Source: CAVQGM01 sp963712065
Lineage (GTDB): Bacteria; Actinomycetota; Acidimicrobiia; Acidimicrobiales; Acidimicrobilacustridaceae
Direction of reading: 5' to 3'
NCBI GenBank assembly: GCA_963712065.1
Contig: CAVQGM010000001.1
Location: 1,550,001-1,614,000 of the forward strand
DNA length: 64,000 bases
The notes beneath the pieces were generated by a model. The model was not told where the DNA came from and made no database searches. It saw only the letters and a list, made by a program, of their open reading frames with translations. Of the stretch, positions 18,744-26,374 are shown piece by piece (within the stretch, counting starts at the first letter, position 1; the number at the start of each line of letters is the position of its first letter). Position numbers and translations under genes: made by a program.

Positions 18744-19739
18744 ATGTCGAGCGACGTCCGCGGTGAGCAAGACCTCGACGACGGGCTGGCTCCGTGGGTC
18801 GCTGCCGCCCGGGACGGCGATGCCGCCGCCTTCGACGAGTTGGTCCGGCGCACCTACGTCGACACCTACACCCTCGCGGTGCGGCTGATCGGCGACGAGG
18901 AGGACGCCCGGGACGTCGTGCAGGAGGCCTACCTGCGGGCGTTCCGAGGGCTCCAACGGTTCCGCGGCGACGCCCGGTTCACCACGTGGATGTACCGGAT
19001 CACCGCCAACTGCGCGTCCACCCTCCTCGGGCGGCGCCGCCGCTCGCGCCACGAGGAGCTCACCGACGACCTGCCGGCCGCCGACGAGCACCCGGGCGTC
19101 GACCCCGAGGCGCGGGCCGATCAGGCCGCCCTCCGGGACCGGCTGCAGGACGCGCTCCGGGGCCTGCCCCCCAAGCTGCGGGCCGTCGTCGTGCTGCGCG
19201 ACATCTACGACCTGCCCCACGAGGCCATCGCCGACGAGCTCGGGATCTCCGAGTCGGCCGCCAAGGTGCGGCTGCACCGGGCCCGTCGCAAGCTGCGCGA
19301 CCAGCTCGTGACCCGGGCGCCGGTGGGCGAGGCCGACGCCGGGCCGCCCGACGAGCAAGGGGCCACCCCGATGCCCATGCGGTGTGAGGACCTCGACGGC
19401 CGCCTCGCCGGTGCCGCGGACGGGTCGCTCGACCTCGACGGCGCCGCCCGGCGCCATGTCGAGCAGTGCCTGCGGTGCCAGGCCGAGCTCGTCCAGTACC
19501 GCAAGGTCCTGCGGGCGCTGCGCTCGCTGCGCACCGACCGGCTCGAGCCGGCGCCCGGGCTCCTGCCCGAGATCCTGGCCACGATCGAGGAGGCGGGCGA
19601 GCGGCGGGCGCTTCGCAGCCTCGTCTCCGGCCGGCGGGTCGCGTACCTCGGCGGCCTGGCGGCGGCCACCGCCGCCGGCGCCGCCGGCGCGATCGTGCTG
19701 GGCAGCCGCAACCGACGCCGGTTCCCCGTCGCCGGTTGA
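18744..19739 (+). CDS. ECF sigma factor fused to a zinc-finger anti-sigma domain
   Basis: A 331-aa RpoE-like protein. Region 2 includes DEEDARDVVQEAYLRAFRGL and FTTWMYRITAN; region 4 is LPPKLRAVVVLRDIYDLPHE with the helix-turn-helix IADELGISESAAKVRLHRAR. After a linker (about 190-209) a second module shows C214 and H238-x3-C242-x2-C245 (HVEQCLRC), the zinc-associated anti-sigma pattern, then one membrane helix (about 302-322) and a basic end. Sigma and anti-sigma are normally separate proteins. An in-frame ATG at 19371 with AAGGGG 8 bases upstream could also make the anti-sigma part alone. The fusion has no frame break. Confidence 0.85.
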   Translation: MSSDVRGEQDLDDGLAPWVAAARDGDAAAFDELVRRTYVDTYTLAVRLIGDEEDARDVVQEAYLRAFRGLQRFRGDARFTTWMYRITANCASTLLGRRRRSRHEELTDDLPAADEHPGVDPEARADQAALRDRLQDALRGLPPKLRAVVVLRDIYDLPHEAIADELGISESAAKVRLHRARRKLRDQLVTRAPVGEADAGPPDEQGATPMPMRCEDLDGRLAGAADGSLDLDGAARRHVEQCLRCQAELVQYRKVLRALRSLRTDRLEPAPGLLPEILATIEEAGERRALRSLVSGRRVAYLGGLAAATAAGAAGAIVLGSRNRRRFPVAG

Positions 19740-19740
19740 G

Positions 19741-19777
19741 ACCCGGATGGCGGAGCCGCTCCGTCGGAGGCGGAGCC
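19741..19777 (-). repeat. Single inverted copy of the dispersed palindromic repeat
   Basis: Starting one base after the sigma gene stop, ACCCGGATGGCGGAGCCGCT and the following CCGTCGGAGGC are the reverse complement of the 16614 array core. The downstream promoter of tRNA-Trp follows within 10 bases. Confidence 0.75.
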
Positions 19778-19786
19778 AGGGTGAAC

Positions 19787-19815
19787 CTGACGGGGGCCGG
19801 GGGCCGGCCTAGGCT
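19787..19815 (+). promoter_or_regulatory. Candidate promoter of tRNA-Trp/secE/nusG
   Basis: CTGACG (19787-19792), a 17-base spacer and TAGGCT (19810-19815), about 48 bases before tRNA-Trp. A second possible -10, TAACCT, lies at 19818-19823. Confidence 0.5.
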
Positions 19816-19862
19816 GGTAACCTGTCGAAGCAGCAGGTGACCGGGCTCCGGCCCCGCCGCAG

Positions 19863-19935
19863 AGGGCAGTAGCTCAACTGGTAGAGCACCGGTCTCCAAA
19901 ACCGGCGGTTGGGGGTTCGAGTCCCTCCTGCCCTG
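19863..19935 (+). tRNA. tRNA-Trp (CCA)
   Basis: Acceptor arms AGGGCAG and CTGCCCT pair. The anticodon stem CCGGT/ACCGG encloses CTCCAAA, giving CCA. The T-arm is GGGGGTTCGAGTCCCTC and the discriminator is G. It is 73 nt. Placement before secE-nusG is typical of actinobacteria. Confidence 0.96.
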
Positions 19936-19981
19936 CTCCATTCACTCCATCCGTCCGATCGCGTCCGCTGAGGAAGTCGCC

Positions 19982-20284
19982 ATGGCGTTGAACCGGGAAC
20001 AGAAGCGCATGCTCCAGCGCCAGGGCGAGGTCGGCGCGGACGGCGAGCCGATCCGCACCCGGCGCGCTCCGCAGGCCCCGAAGCCCAAGGAGCAGCGGAC
20101 CACCGCCCGGCAGTTCGTGAAAGAGGTCCGGGCCGAGCTGCGCAAGGTCGTCTGGCCGACGCGCGCCGAGACGATCAACTACTCGCTCATCGTGCTGATC
20201 TCGCTCGTCTTCATGACCCTCCTGATCTTCGGCATCGACTACGTCTTCAGCGAGCTCGTGCTCCGGCTGTTCGACATCCGATGA
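19982..20284 (+). CDS. secE: Preprotein translocase subunit SecE
   Basis: Single-helix clamp subunit of the SecYEG translocon in the inner membrane. The 100-aa protein has a basic N-terminal tail, the conserved amphipathic stretch FVKEVRAELRKVVWPTRAET and one membrane helix (SLIVLISLVFMTLLIFGIDY). The stop overlaps the nusG ATG in an ATGA junction, the classic secE-nusG pairing. Confidence 0.97.
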   Translation: MALNREQKRMLQRQGEVGADGEPIRTRRAPQAPKPKEQRTTARQFVKEVRAELRKVVWPTRAETINYSLIVLISLVFMTLLIFGIDYVFSELVLRLFDIR

Positions 20285-21141
20285 GCGCGGTCCCCCCGCC
20301 CCGTCCCGCCGCCGCTTCTCCGTCCCTCGAGCACCTGGAACCCGTGATGTCCGATCCCACCCTGACCGACGACCTGCCTGCCGACGCCGTCGAGGAGGCC
20401 GCCACCGACGAGGTCGAGGTCGCCGCGGTCGTCGTCGAGGAGGCGCTCGCCGCGGACGGGACGGTCGAGGCCGAGGCCGTCGATGCCGAGGTGGTCGGGG
20501 CCGCGGTCGGCAGCGAGGGCGGCGGCGACCCCGAAGCCGAGGTCCTCGACGAGGACGAGCTGCTCGAGGCGGCTGCCCCCAAGCCGGAGAGCCCCTACGA
20601 CCGTCCGGGTCGCTGGTACGTGGTGCACACGCAGTCGGGCTACGAGAAGAAGGTCAAGCAGAACCTCGAAGCCCGTACCTCCTCGATGAACATGGAGGAG
20701 CGCATCCACGAGGTCGTCATCCCCATGGAAGACGTCGTGGAGTTCAAGAACGGCAAGAAGGTCGTCGTCCAGAAGAAGATGTTCCCGGGCTACCTGCTCG
20801 TGCGGTGCAACCTCGACGACGACTCCTGGTACGTCATCCGCAACACCCCGGGTGTCACCGGCTTCGTCGGCCAGGGGGCCAAGCCGTCCCCGCTCCCGAG
20901 GCGGGACGTCGAGTCCTTCCTGCAGGTGAAGCCGGAGGGCGAGGAGGCCCCCAAGCGGGGCAAGCCCCGCCTCGAGTACGAGACCGGCGAGACCGTCCGG
21001 GTCAAAGAGGGCCCGTTCGCCGACTTCTCGGGCGAGATCATCGAGATCAACGAGGACCAGCTCAAGGTCAAGGTGCTGGTCAACATCTTCGGCCGCGAGA
21101 CCCCCGTCGAGCTCGAGTTCTCGCAGGTCGCCAAGCTCTGA
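20281..21141 (+). CDS. nusG: Transcription termination/antitermination factor NusG with acidic N-terminus
   Basis: RNA polymerase-binding elongation factor, 286 aa. The NGN domain begins at about residue 106 (RPGRWYVVHTQSGYEKKVKQ) and includes MFPGYLLVRC and NTPGVTGFVG. The KOW domain follows as GETVRVKEGPFADFSGEI. The first 105 residues are a Glu/Asp/Ala/Val-rich, probably disordered extension; many actinobacterial NusG proteins have acidic extensions, and this one is long. The ATG at 20281 overlaps secE; an ATG at 20347 would shorten the tail by 22 residues. Confidence 0.96.
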   Translation: MSAVPPPRPAAASPSLEHLEPVMSDPTLTDDLPADAVEEAATDEVEVAAVVVEEALAADGTVEAEAVDAEVVGAAVGSEGGGDPEAEVLDEDELLEAAAPKPESPYDRPGRWYVVHTQSGYEKKVKQNLEARTSSMNMEERIHEVVIPMEDVVEFKNGKKVVVQKKMFPGYLLVRCNLDDDSWYVIRNTPGVTGFVGQGAKPSPLPRRDVESFLQVKPEGEEAPKRGKPRLEYETGETVRVKEGPFADFSGEIIEINEDQLKVKVLVNIFGRETPVELEFSQVAKL

Positions 21142-21276
21142 CCCCTCCCGGTGGCGCCGGACGCCGGCCTGGTCGAGTTGTCCGGCACCGCCACGCCCGC
21201 CACACTGGTCGGCCGCGTCGAGCGACCGCCTCCGGTCGCCTCGCCTCACCCCGCACGAGAAAGCACCACGATCCCC

Positions 21277-21702
21277 ATGGCCAAGAAGAAGGTTTCGGCC
21301 GTCGTCAAGATCCAGATCCCCGCGGGCGGGGCCACCCCGGCGCCCCCGGTGGGCACCGCCCTCGGCCCGCACGGCGTGGCGATCATGGACTTCTGCAAGG
21401 AGTACAACGCCCGCACCGAGGCCCAGCGGGGCAGCATCGTGCCGGTCGAGATCACCGTCTTCGAGGACCGCTCGTTCACGTTCATCCTCAAGACCCCGCC
21501 GACCTCGACCCTCATCGCCGCCGCCGCCGGGCTCGAGAAGGGCTCGACCGAGCCGGGGAAGGCCACCGCCGGGTCGATCACGCAGGCCCAGGTCGAGGAG
21601 ATCGCCCGCACCAAGATGCCCGACCTCAACGCCAACGACCTCGACGCCGCCAAGCTCCAGGTCGCCGGCACGGCCCGCTCGATGGGCATCGACGTCGTCT
21701 GA
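21277..21702 (+). CDS. rplK: 50S ribosomal protein L11
   Basis: GTPase-centre protein on 23S rRNA, target of thiopeptides and RelA signalling. It is 141 aa with MAKKKVSAVVKIQIPAGGAT, the proline-rich PAPPVGTALGPHGV loop and the C-terminal ARSMGIDVV. The ATG at 21277 gives the canonical N-terminus; the frame is open upstream but without family similarity. The 135-base gap before it could hold a promoter or leader; I saw no convincing boxes. Confidence 0.97.
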   Translation: MAKKKVSAVVKIQIPAGGATPAPPVGTALGPHGVAIMDFCKEYNARTEAQRGSIVPVEITVFEDRSFTFILKTPPTSTLIAAAAGLEKGSTEPGKATAGSITQAQVEEIARTKMPDLNANDLDAAKLQVAGTARSMGIDVV

Positions 21703-21782
21703 CCGTTCCACACCGGCGACCGGGACCACCTCGCCCGGCGCTGTCCCGCACCCGTAGGGGTGCCCGACCCGAGGGAGCCTCC

Positions 21783-22496
21783 ATGGCGCAACACGGCAAG
21801 AAGTACACCGACGCCACCCGGCGTTTCGACCGGGACCAGCTGCACAGCTCGACCGAGGCGGTCGACCTCGTGAAGAACCTGGCCTCGGCCGGCTTCGACG
21901 AGACCGTCGAGCTGGCCGTGCGACTGGGCGTCGACCCCCGCAAGGCCGACCAGATGGTGCGGGGCACCGTCGCCCTCCCCTCGGGCACCGGCACCGACGT
22001 CCGCATCGCCGTCTTCGCCCAGGGCGAGGCCGCCCAGCAGGCTCGTGACGCCGGCGCCGACATCGTCGGCGCCGACGAGCTCATCGCCCAGGTCGAGGGG
22101 GGCATGCTCGACTTCGACGTGGCCATCGCCACCCCCGACCTGATGCCGCAGGTGGGAAAGCTCGGCCGGGTGCTCGGCCCCCGTGGCCTGATGCCGAACC
22201 CGAAGACCGGCACCGTCACCGCCGAGGTCGGCAAGGCGGTCGCCGACTTCAAGGGCGGCAAGGTCGAGTACCGCACCGACCGCAACGGCAACGTGCACGT
22301 CCCCATCGGGAAGGCCAGCTTCGGCGCCGACGCCCTCCTCGCCAACCTCCGGGCCGTGCTCGAGGAGCTCGAGCGGGCCAAGCCGGCCTCGTCCAAGGGC
22401 CGCTACGTCAAGCGGGTCACCGTCTCGTCGACGATGGGCCCCGGTGTCAAGATCGACCCGGCTCGCATGCTCGACACCGAAACCGTGCCCGGCTGA
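21783..22496 (+). CDS. rplA: 50S ribosomal protein L1
   Basis: L1-stalk protein that helps release deacylated tRNA and in many bacteria represses its own operon. It is 237 aa, starting MAQHGKKYTDATRRFDRDQL. It contains the conserved GRVLGPRGLMPNPKTGTV and the C-terminal SSTMGPGVKIDPARM. GAGGGAG lies before the ATG. It is the second gene of the L11-L1 pair. Confidence 0.97.
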   Translation: MAQHGKKYTDATRRFDRDQLHSSTEAVDLVKNLASAGFDETVELAVRLGVDPRKADQMVRGTVALPSGTGTDVRIAVFAQGEAAQQARDAGADIVGADELIAQVEGGMLDFDVAIATPDLMPQVGKLGRVLGPRGLMPNPKTGTVTAEVGKAVADFKGGKVEYRTDRNGNVHVPIGKASFGADALLANLRAVLEELERAKPASSKGRYVKRVTVSSTMGPGVKIDPARMLDTETVPG

Positions 22497-22817
22497 CGCC
22501 TGCTGGCGCGCGCCGGGGTCCGGCCGGTACGCTCTGCCCTCGGCCTCACGGCCGACCGACAACCACATCCTGCTCGCCGAAGACATCCGGTGTGCCCGAC
22601 TCCGATCGGGCCTGAAAGGGTCGCACCGACCCGCCTGACGAGGCGGACTCCTCCGAAGTGCTTCAGGGGCGTTCGCTGACGCGAGCGTCCCTGCGTCGTT
22701 CTCGCCCCGGGATTCCCCGGGTCGTCCGCGGTGCAGTCACCGCCAACCAGCGGGCGCCGTACCGACGCCCGCCCGGACGACACACAAGCCCGCCCGGACG
22801 ACACACAAGGAGGTGCG
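22497..22817 (+). promoter_or_regulatory. rplJL 5' leader region
   Basis: This 321-base stretch has no credible gene. TACGCT (22528-22533) is a possible -10 box, without a good -35. Downstream it holds several hairpins, including GGGGCGTTCGC paired with GCGAGCGTCCC (about 22668-22693) and CCCGGG-ATTC-CCCGGG (22706-22721). By position it should be the L10-binding autoregulatory leader known before rplJ in most bacteria. I infer that from location and folding, not from a matched consensus. Confidence 0.5.
22768..22809 (+). repeat. Perfect 21-bp tandem duplication before rplJ
   Basis: Two exact 21-base copies (22768-22788 and 22789-22809) of a unit starting CCCGCCCGGACGACACACAA. The end of the second copy supplies the AAGG of the rplJ ribosome site. 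It could alter leader folding or reflect recent slippage. Confidence 0.9.
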
Positions 22818-23492
22818 ATGGACAACCCGAGACCCGAGAAGGTCGCCGTGGTCGCCGAGGTGCGAGACCGCTTCTCATCGAGCGACGCCGCGCTGCTCAC
22901 CGAGTACCGCGGCATCGACGTGTCCGAGATGGGCACGCTGCGACGGGCGCTGCGTGACGCCGGGGGGGAGTACAAGGTCTACAAGAACACCCTCGTCCGC
23001 TTCGCCGCCCGCGACCTCGGCCTCGAGATCGACGCACTGCTCACCGGCCCGACCGCCATCGCCTTCGTGCCCGCCGACGCCGATCCCGTGGTGGTCGCCA
23101 AGGCGCTCCGCGACTTCGCCAAGGGCAACCCCAACCTGATCGTGAAGGGCGGGGTGCTCGGCGACAAGGTGCTGAGCGATGCGGAGATCAAGGCCCTTGC
23201 CGAGGTGGCTCCCCGCGAGGAGCTCCTCGCCCAGCTGGCCGGGCTGATGGCGGCCCCGATGGTGCAGTTCGCCGGGCTGCTGCAGGCCGTCCCGCAGAAC
23301 TTCGCCTACGCCGTCGCGGCCCTCATCGACCACGGAGGCGCTCCTGGCGCTCCCGAACCCGACGTGGCCCCCTCCACGGAGGCGCCTGCCGAGGCCCCCG
23401 AGACCCCGTCCCCCGAGACCCCATCCGACGAGACCCCCGCCGAGGCCCCCGTGGCCGAGGCCGACGAACCTGCCCCCACGGAGGAGAGCTGA
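22818..23492 (+). CDS. rplJ: 50S ribosomal protein L10 with acidic tail
   Basis: Base of the ribosomal stalk, anchoring L7/L12 dimers. It is 224 aa against about 165-175 in most bacteria. The fold core includes LLTEYRGIDVSEM, YKVYKNTLVRFA and GGVLGDKVLS. From about residue 175 it ends in a Pro/Glu/Ala-rich disordered tail. The ATG at 22818 is fixed by a strong AAGGAGG seven bases upstream; the open frame before it reads through the tandem duplication and is not coding. rplL follows after 2 bases. Confidence 0.96.
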   Translation: MDNPRPEKVAVVAEVRDRFSSSDAALLTEYRGIDVSEMGTLRRALRDAGGEYKVYKNTLVRFAARDLGLEIDALLTGPTAIAFVPADADPVVVAKALRDFAKGNPNLIVKGGVLGDKVLSDAEIKALAEVAPREELLAQLAGLMAAPMVQFAGLLQAVPQNFAYAVAALIDHGGAPGAPEPDVAPSTEAPAEAPETPSPETPSDETPAEAPVAEADEPAPTEES

Positions 23493-23494
23493 TC

Positions 23495-23884
23495 ATGGCC
23501 ACCAAGGAAGACATCCTCGACGCCATCGCCAACATGACCGTCCTCGAGCTCAGCGAGCTGCTGAAGGAGTTCGAGGAGAAGTTCGGTGTCACTGCGGCCG
23601 CCCCGGTCGCCGTGGCCGCCGCGCCCGGCGCCGCCGCCGGTGGCGGCGAGGGCGGCGCGGCCGAGGAGGAGAAGGACGAGTTCGACGTCGTCCTCACCGC
23701 CGCCGGCGACAAGAAGATCCAGGTGATCAAGGAGGTGCGCACCCTCACGAGCCTCGGCCTCAAGGAGGCCAAGGACCTCGTCGACGGTGCGCCGAAGACG
23801 GTGCTCGAGAAGGTGTCCAAGGAGGACGCCGCCAAGGCCAAGGAGGCCATCGAGGGCGCCGGCGGGTCGGTCGAGCTCAAGTAG
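23495..23884 (+). CDS. rplL: 50S ribosomal protein L7/L12
   Basis: Multicopy stalk protein that recruits translational GTPases. It is 129 aa with the dimerisation N-terminus (DAIANMTVLELSELLKEFEE), an Ala/Gly hinge and the factor-binding domain (GLKEAKDLVDGAPKTVLEKV). The ribosome site GGAGAG overlaps the rplJ end. A strong terminator follows 23 bases after the stop, so unlike many bacteria rplJL is not in one continuous unit with rpoBC. Confidence 0.98.
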   Translation: MATKEDILDAIANMTVLELSELLKEFEEKFGVTAAAPVAVAAAPGAAAGGGEGGAAEEEKDEFDVVLTAAGDKKIQVIKEVRTLTSLGLKEAKDLVDGAPKTVLEKVSKEDAAKAKEAIEGAGGSVELK

Positions 23885-23907
23885 GCCCACCCCTTCGTCA
23901 CGACCGT

Positions 23908-23942
23908 GGTGCCCGGGCTCCGGCCCGGGCACCCGCCGTTTT
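23908..23942 (+). terminator. Rho-independent terminator after rplL
   Basis: GGTGCCCGGGC and GCCCGGGCACC form an 11-bp perfect stem with loop TCCG, followed after 5 bases by TTTT. It is the only hairpin in the window with a clear T-run. Confidence 0.88.
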
Positions 23943-23956
23943 CGGCCTACCGTGCG

Positions 23957-24820
23957 ATGGTGGACGAGGTCGGGGCGATGCCGGAGCCCGCCGCCGCGGG
24001 ACGCACCGAGGTCGGTGGCCGTTGGACCTACGTGTGGGGGGCTCGACGGCGGCCGTTCGCCCATCCTGTCGCCACCCCTGCCGGCGTGGTCCTCACCCGG
24101 GACGCCCCCGACGACCACCCCTGGCACCACGGGCTCTGGTTCGCCGTGAAGTTCGTCAACGGCGACAACTTCTGGGAGGAGTACGACGCCTACGGCGTGG
24201 TCCGCCACGACGGTCCACCCGCCCTGTCCCGGCAGGGCGGCGAGGTCGTGCTGCAGGGTGCCCTGCGGTGGATCGCTCCCGACCGGTCCACCGTGGTGAT
24301 CGACGAGCAGCGCGTGCTGCGCCACGTGCCGCTGTCCGACGACGCCTACGCCATCGACGTGGACGTCACGCTGGTGCCCCGCACCGAGGTGCTGCTCGAT
24401 CGCACGCCGTTCACCACCTGGGGCGGGTACTCCGGGCTCACCCTCCGGGGGTCGGCGGCGTGGTGTGACACGAAGCTCCGCCTGCCCGACGGCACCGAGC
24501 ACGATCGCCTGCTCGGCGTCGCCGGGCCGTGGTGCGAGCTGGCCGGCCCCGCCGGCCCGGACCGTGCCGTGGCGGGGGTGGTGCTCGTCGACCATCCGGG
24601 CAACCCGGGCGCCCCGGTGCCGTGGTACGGCTCGACCCGGGCGGACACCTACGGCGAAGGCTGGGCCAACTTCTTGAACGCGGCGTTCCTGTGGGACGCG
24701 CCGGTCGCCGTCGCCGCCCGCGACCCGCTCCGTCTCCGCTACCGGGCGGTGATCCACGACGGCGCGTGGACGACGGCGCGGATCGACGAGGTCGCCAGCT
24801 CGTTCCGGGACGCGCCGTGA
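23957..24820 (+). CDS. PmoA-family protein (DUF6807-like)
   Basis: A 287-aa protein resembling the family annotated as methane oxygenase PmoA-like (DUF6807). That family is not related to particulate methane monooxygenase and occurs with sugar-catabolic and oxidoreductase genes. Signature segments are DHPWHHGLWFAVKFVNGDNF and DHPGNPGAPVPWYGSTRADT. It is rich in Trp/His and predicted to be a beta-sandwich cytosolic protein; no signal peptide. The ATG at 23957 is preferred over an earlier in-frame start at 23906, because the terminator lies between them. A TACCGT box lies close upstream. The stop overlaps the next gene by 4 bases, so the two act together. Confidence 0.75.
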   Translation: MVDEVGAMPEPAAAGRTEVGGRWTYVWGARRRPFAHPVATPAGVVLTRDAPDDHPWHHGLWFAVKFVNGDNFWEEYDAYGVVRHDGPPALSRQGGEVVLQGALRWIAPDRSTVVIDEQRVLRHVPLSDDAYAIDVDVTLVPRTEVLLDRTPFTTWGGYSGLTLRGSAAWCDTKLRLPDGTEHDRLLGVAGPWCELAGPAGPDRAVAGVVLVDHPGNPGAPVPWYGSTRADTYGEGWANFLNAAFLWDAPVAVAARDPLRLRYRAVIHDGAWTTARIDEVASSFRDAP

Positions 24821-26262
24821 CCGACCTCGCGACCGAGGACCTGGCCGCCGCGACCACGGCGTGGGCCGATCGCGCCTACGACGCCGGCCGCGGGCTGCTG
24901 TGGAACCCCGCGGGGTCGTTCCTGCCCGAGGTCCCCGATCGCAGCGTCCACCTCGTCCCGCAGTCGGCCTGGTACGCCCTCGGACTGCTGGATCGTGACG
25001 CCCCGGGCGACATCGATCGGGCCCGGCGCGTGATCGACGCGGTCCTCGACCTCCAGTACGACCGCCCGGGTACGCCGTGGCACGGCACGTTCGCGCGGGT
25101 CGCCGAGTCACCCGAGCCGACCGCGGGGGCAGTCGAGTGGGTCGACTACGATCCCAACTGGCGCCAGTTCGTCGGCACGGCGTGGCTCCTCCTGCGACGC
25201 CACCACGATGCCGCGCTCTCGCCCGACCGGCGTCGCCGCATCGACCGGAGCCTGCGACGTTGCGTGGAGGGTGAGCCGCCCGACCGCGTCGACGCCCGCT
25301 ACACGAACATCGCCGGGCTCCGGGCCGCGCTCGAGGTCGAAGCCGGCGTCGCCGCCGACGAACCGGCATGGGTGGATCGTGGGCTGGCGCTCGCCGAGGC
25401 GCTCTCGCGAACCGGGTTCGCCGAGTTCAACTCGCCCACCTACTACGGCATCGACCTGTTGGCCTTCGCCTTCTGTCGCACGAGCCCGGCGTCGGACCGC
25501 CTGCGGGCGATCGGCGCCGAGCTCGAGGTGCGCCTGTGGCGGGACGTGGCCGAGCGCTATCACGCCGGTCTCGGCAACCTGTGCGGCCCGTACAGCCGCG
25601 CGTACGGGCTCGACCTCCACCGCTCGGTCGGCGCGCTGGCGCTGTGGCTGTGGCCGGTCGTGGGCCGGGATCACACGCCCCTGCCCGACCTCGGGGCACG
25701 GACGGTCGACCACGGCCACGATCTGTGCCTCGGACCGCTGGTCGCCCGCCTCACGGCACCCCCGCCACCGGAGGTCGCCGTGGCGCTGACCGGCTTCGGG
25801 CGGAGCCGCAGCGGCGATGCCGCGCCCGGGGGCGACCCGGCGCGGCGGGCGACCTGGAGCCTCGGCGAGCGGGTCATGCTCGGCGGCGAGTCGTGGGACG
25901 GCGGCCCGCAGGCCCGGGGCCAGTACCACCCGGCGACGGCGCACTGGGCGGCCCCCGACGGGGTGGGGGTGCTGAGCGTGCGATCGCACCGACCGCTTTC
26001 GGGCACCGCGGAGGGCGATCGCCTCGAGGTGCGCGCGCCCGCCCGGCCGGGGCGGGGCGACGACCTGGTGTGCGCGGTGGAGGTGGCGGGCGCCGACGGT
26101 GGACGGATCGCAGCCGGGCGGTGGTCGCTCCCGGGGGTCGAAGTGAGCGTCGAGACCGACCGACCGCTGCTCGCCGTCGAGTCCCTCGGCGGCCGGATCC
26201 TGGTGCGGTACGAGGGCACCGAGGCGGCTGCCGTCCTCACGCTCCGCGTCAGACCGGGCTAG
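24817..26262 (+). CDS. Putative six-hairpin (alpha/alpha-barrel) hydrolase
   Basis: A 481-aa protein I cannot assign to a named family with certainty. It has many helical repeats with Trp/Tyr-rich loops (SVHLVPQSAWYALGLL, YDPNWRQFVGTAWLLL) and the motif YTNIAGLRAALEVE followed by FAEFNSPTYYGIDLLAF, reminiscent of six-hairpin glycosidases, with a beta-rich C-terminal part. That layout suggests a polysaccharide- or glycoside-active enzyme; the catalytic residues were not identified. No signal peptide is seen. It starts with GTG in a GTGA overlap with the PmoA-family gene, so the pair is coupled. Confidence 0.6.
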   Translation: MTDLATEDLAAATTAWADRAYDAGRGLLWNPAGSFLPEVPDRSVHLVPQSAWYALGLLDRDAPGDIDRARRVIDAVLDLQYDRPGTPWHGTFARVAESPEPTAGAVEWVDYDPNWRQFVGTAWLLLRRHHDAALSPDRRRRIDRSLRRCVEGEPPDRVDARYTNIAGLRAALEVEAGVAADEPAWVDRGLALAEALSRTGFAEFNSPTYYGIDLLAFAFCRTSPASDRLRAIGAELEVRLWRDVAERYHAGLGNLCGPYSRAYGLDLHRSVGALALWLWPVVGRDHTPLPDLGARTVDHGHDLCLGPLVARLTAPPPPEVAVALTGFGRSRSGDAAPGGDPARRATWSLGERVMLGGESWDGGPQARGQYHPATAHWAAPDGVGVLSVRSHRPLSGTAEGDRLEVRAPARPGRGDDLVCAVEVAGADGGRIAAGRWSLPGVEVSVETDRPLLAVESLGGRILVRYEGTEAAAVLTLRVRPG

Positions 26263-26374
26263 GCCCGGCGGCGTGCGCGCCCCGTGCCGATCGACCAAGA
26301 TGTCGGCCACCTCGCCTCCGGCGAGCGGGCCCGCGGCACGTGCAGCGGGTGACGGGGACCGACGAGGAGGTCGT

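Noticed and set aside
22731..22817. N-terminal extension of rplJ
   Set aside because: The frame is open but reads through the tandem duplication; a strong AAGGAGG fixes the start at 22818.
23906..23956. Earlier start for the PmoA-family gene
   Set aside because: It would place the rplL terminator hairpin inside the coding region; ATG 23957 follows it.
23957..24820. Particulate methane monooxygenase subunit
   Set aside because: The shared name PmoA is misleading: the protein is soluble, lacks membrane helices and copper ligands of pMMO, and no pmoCB genes are present.
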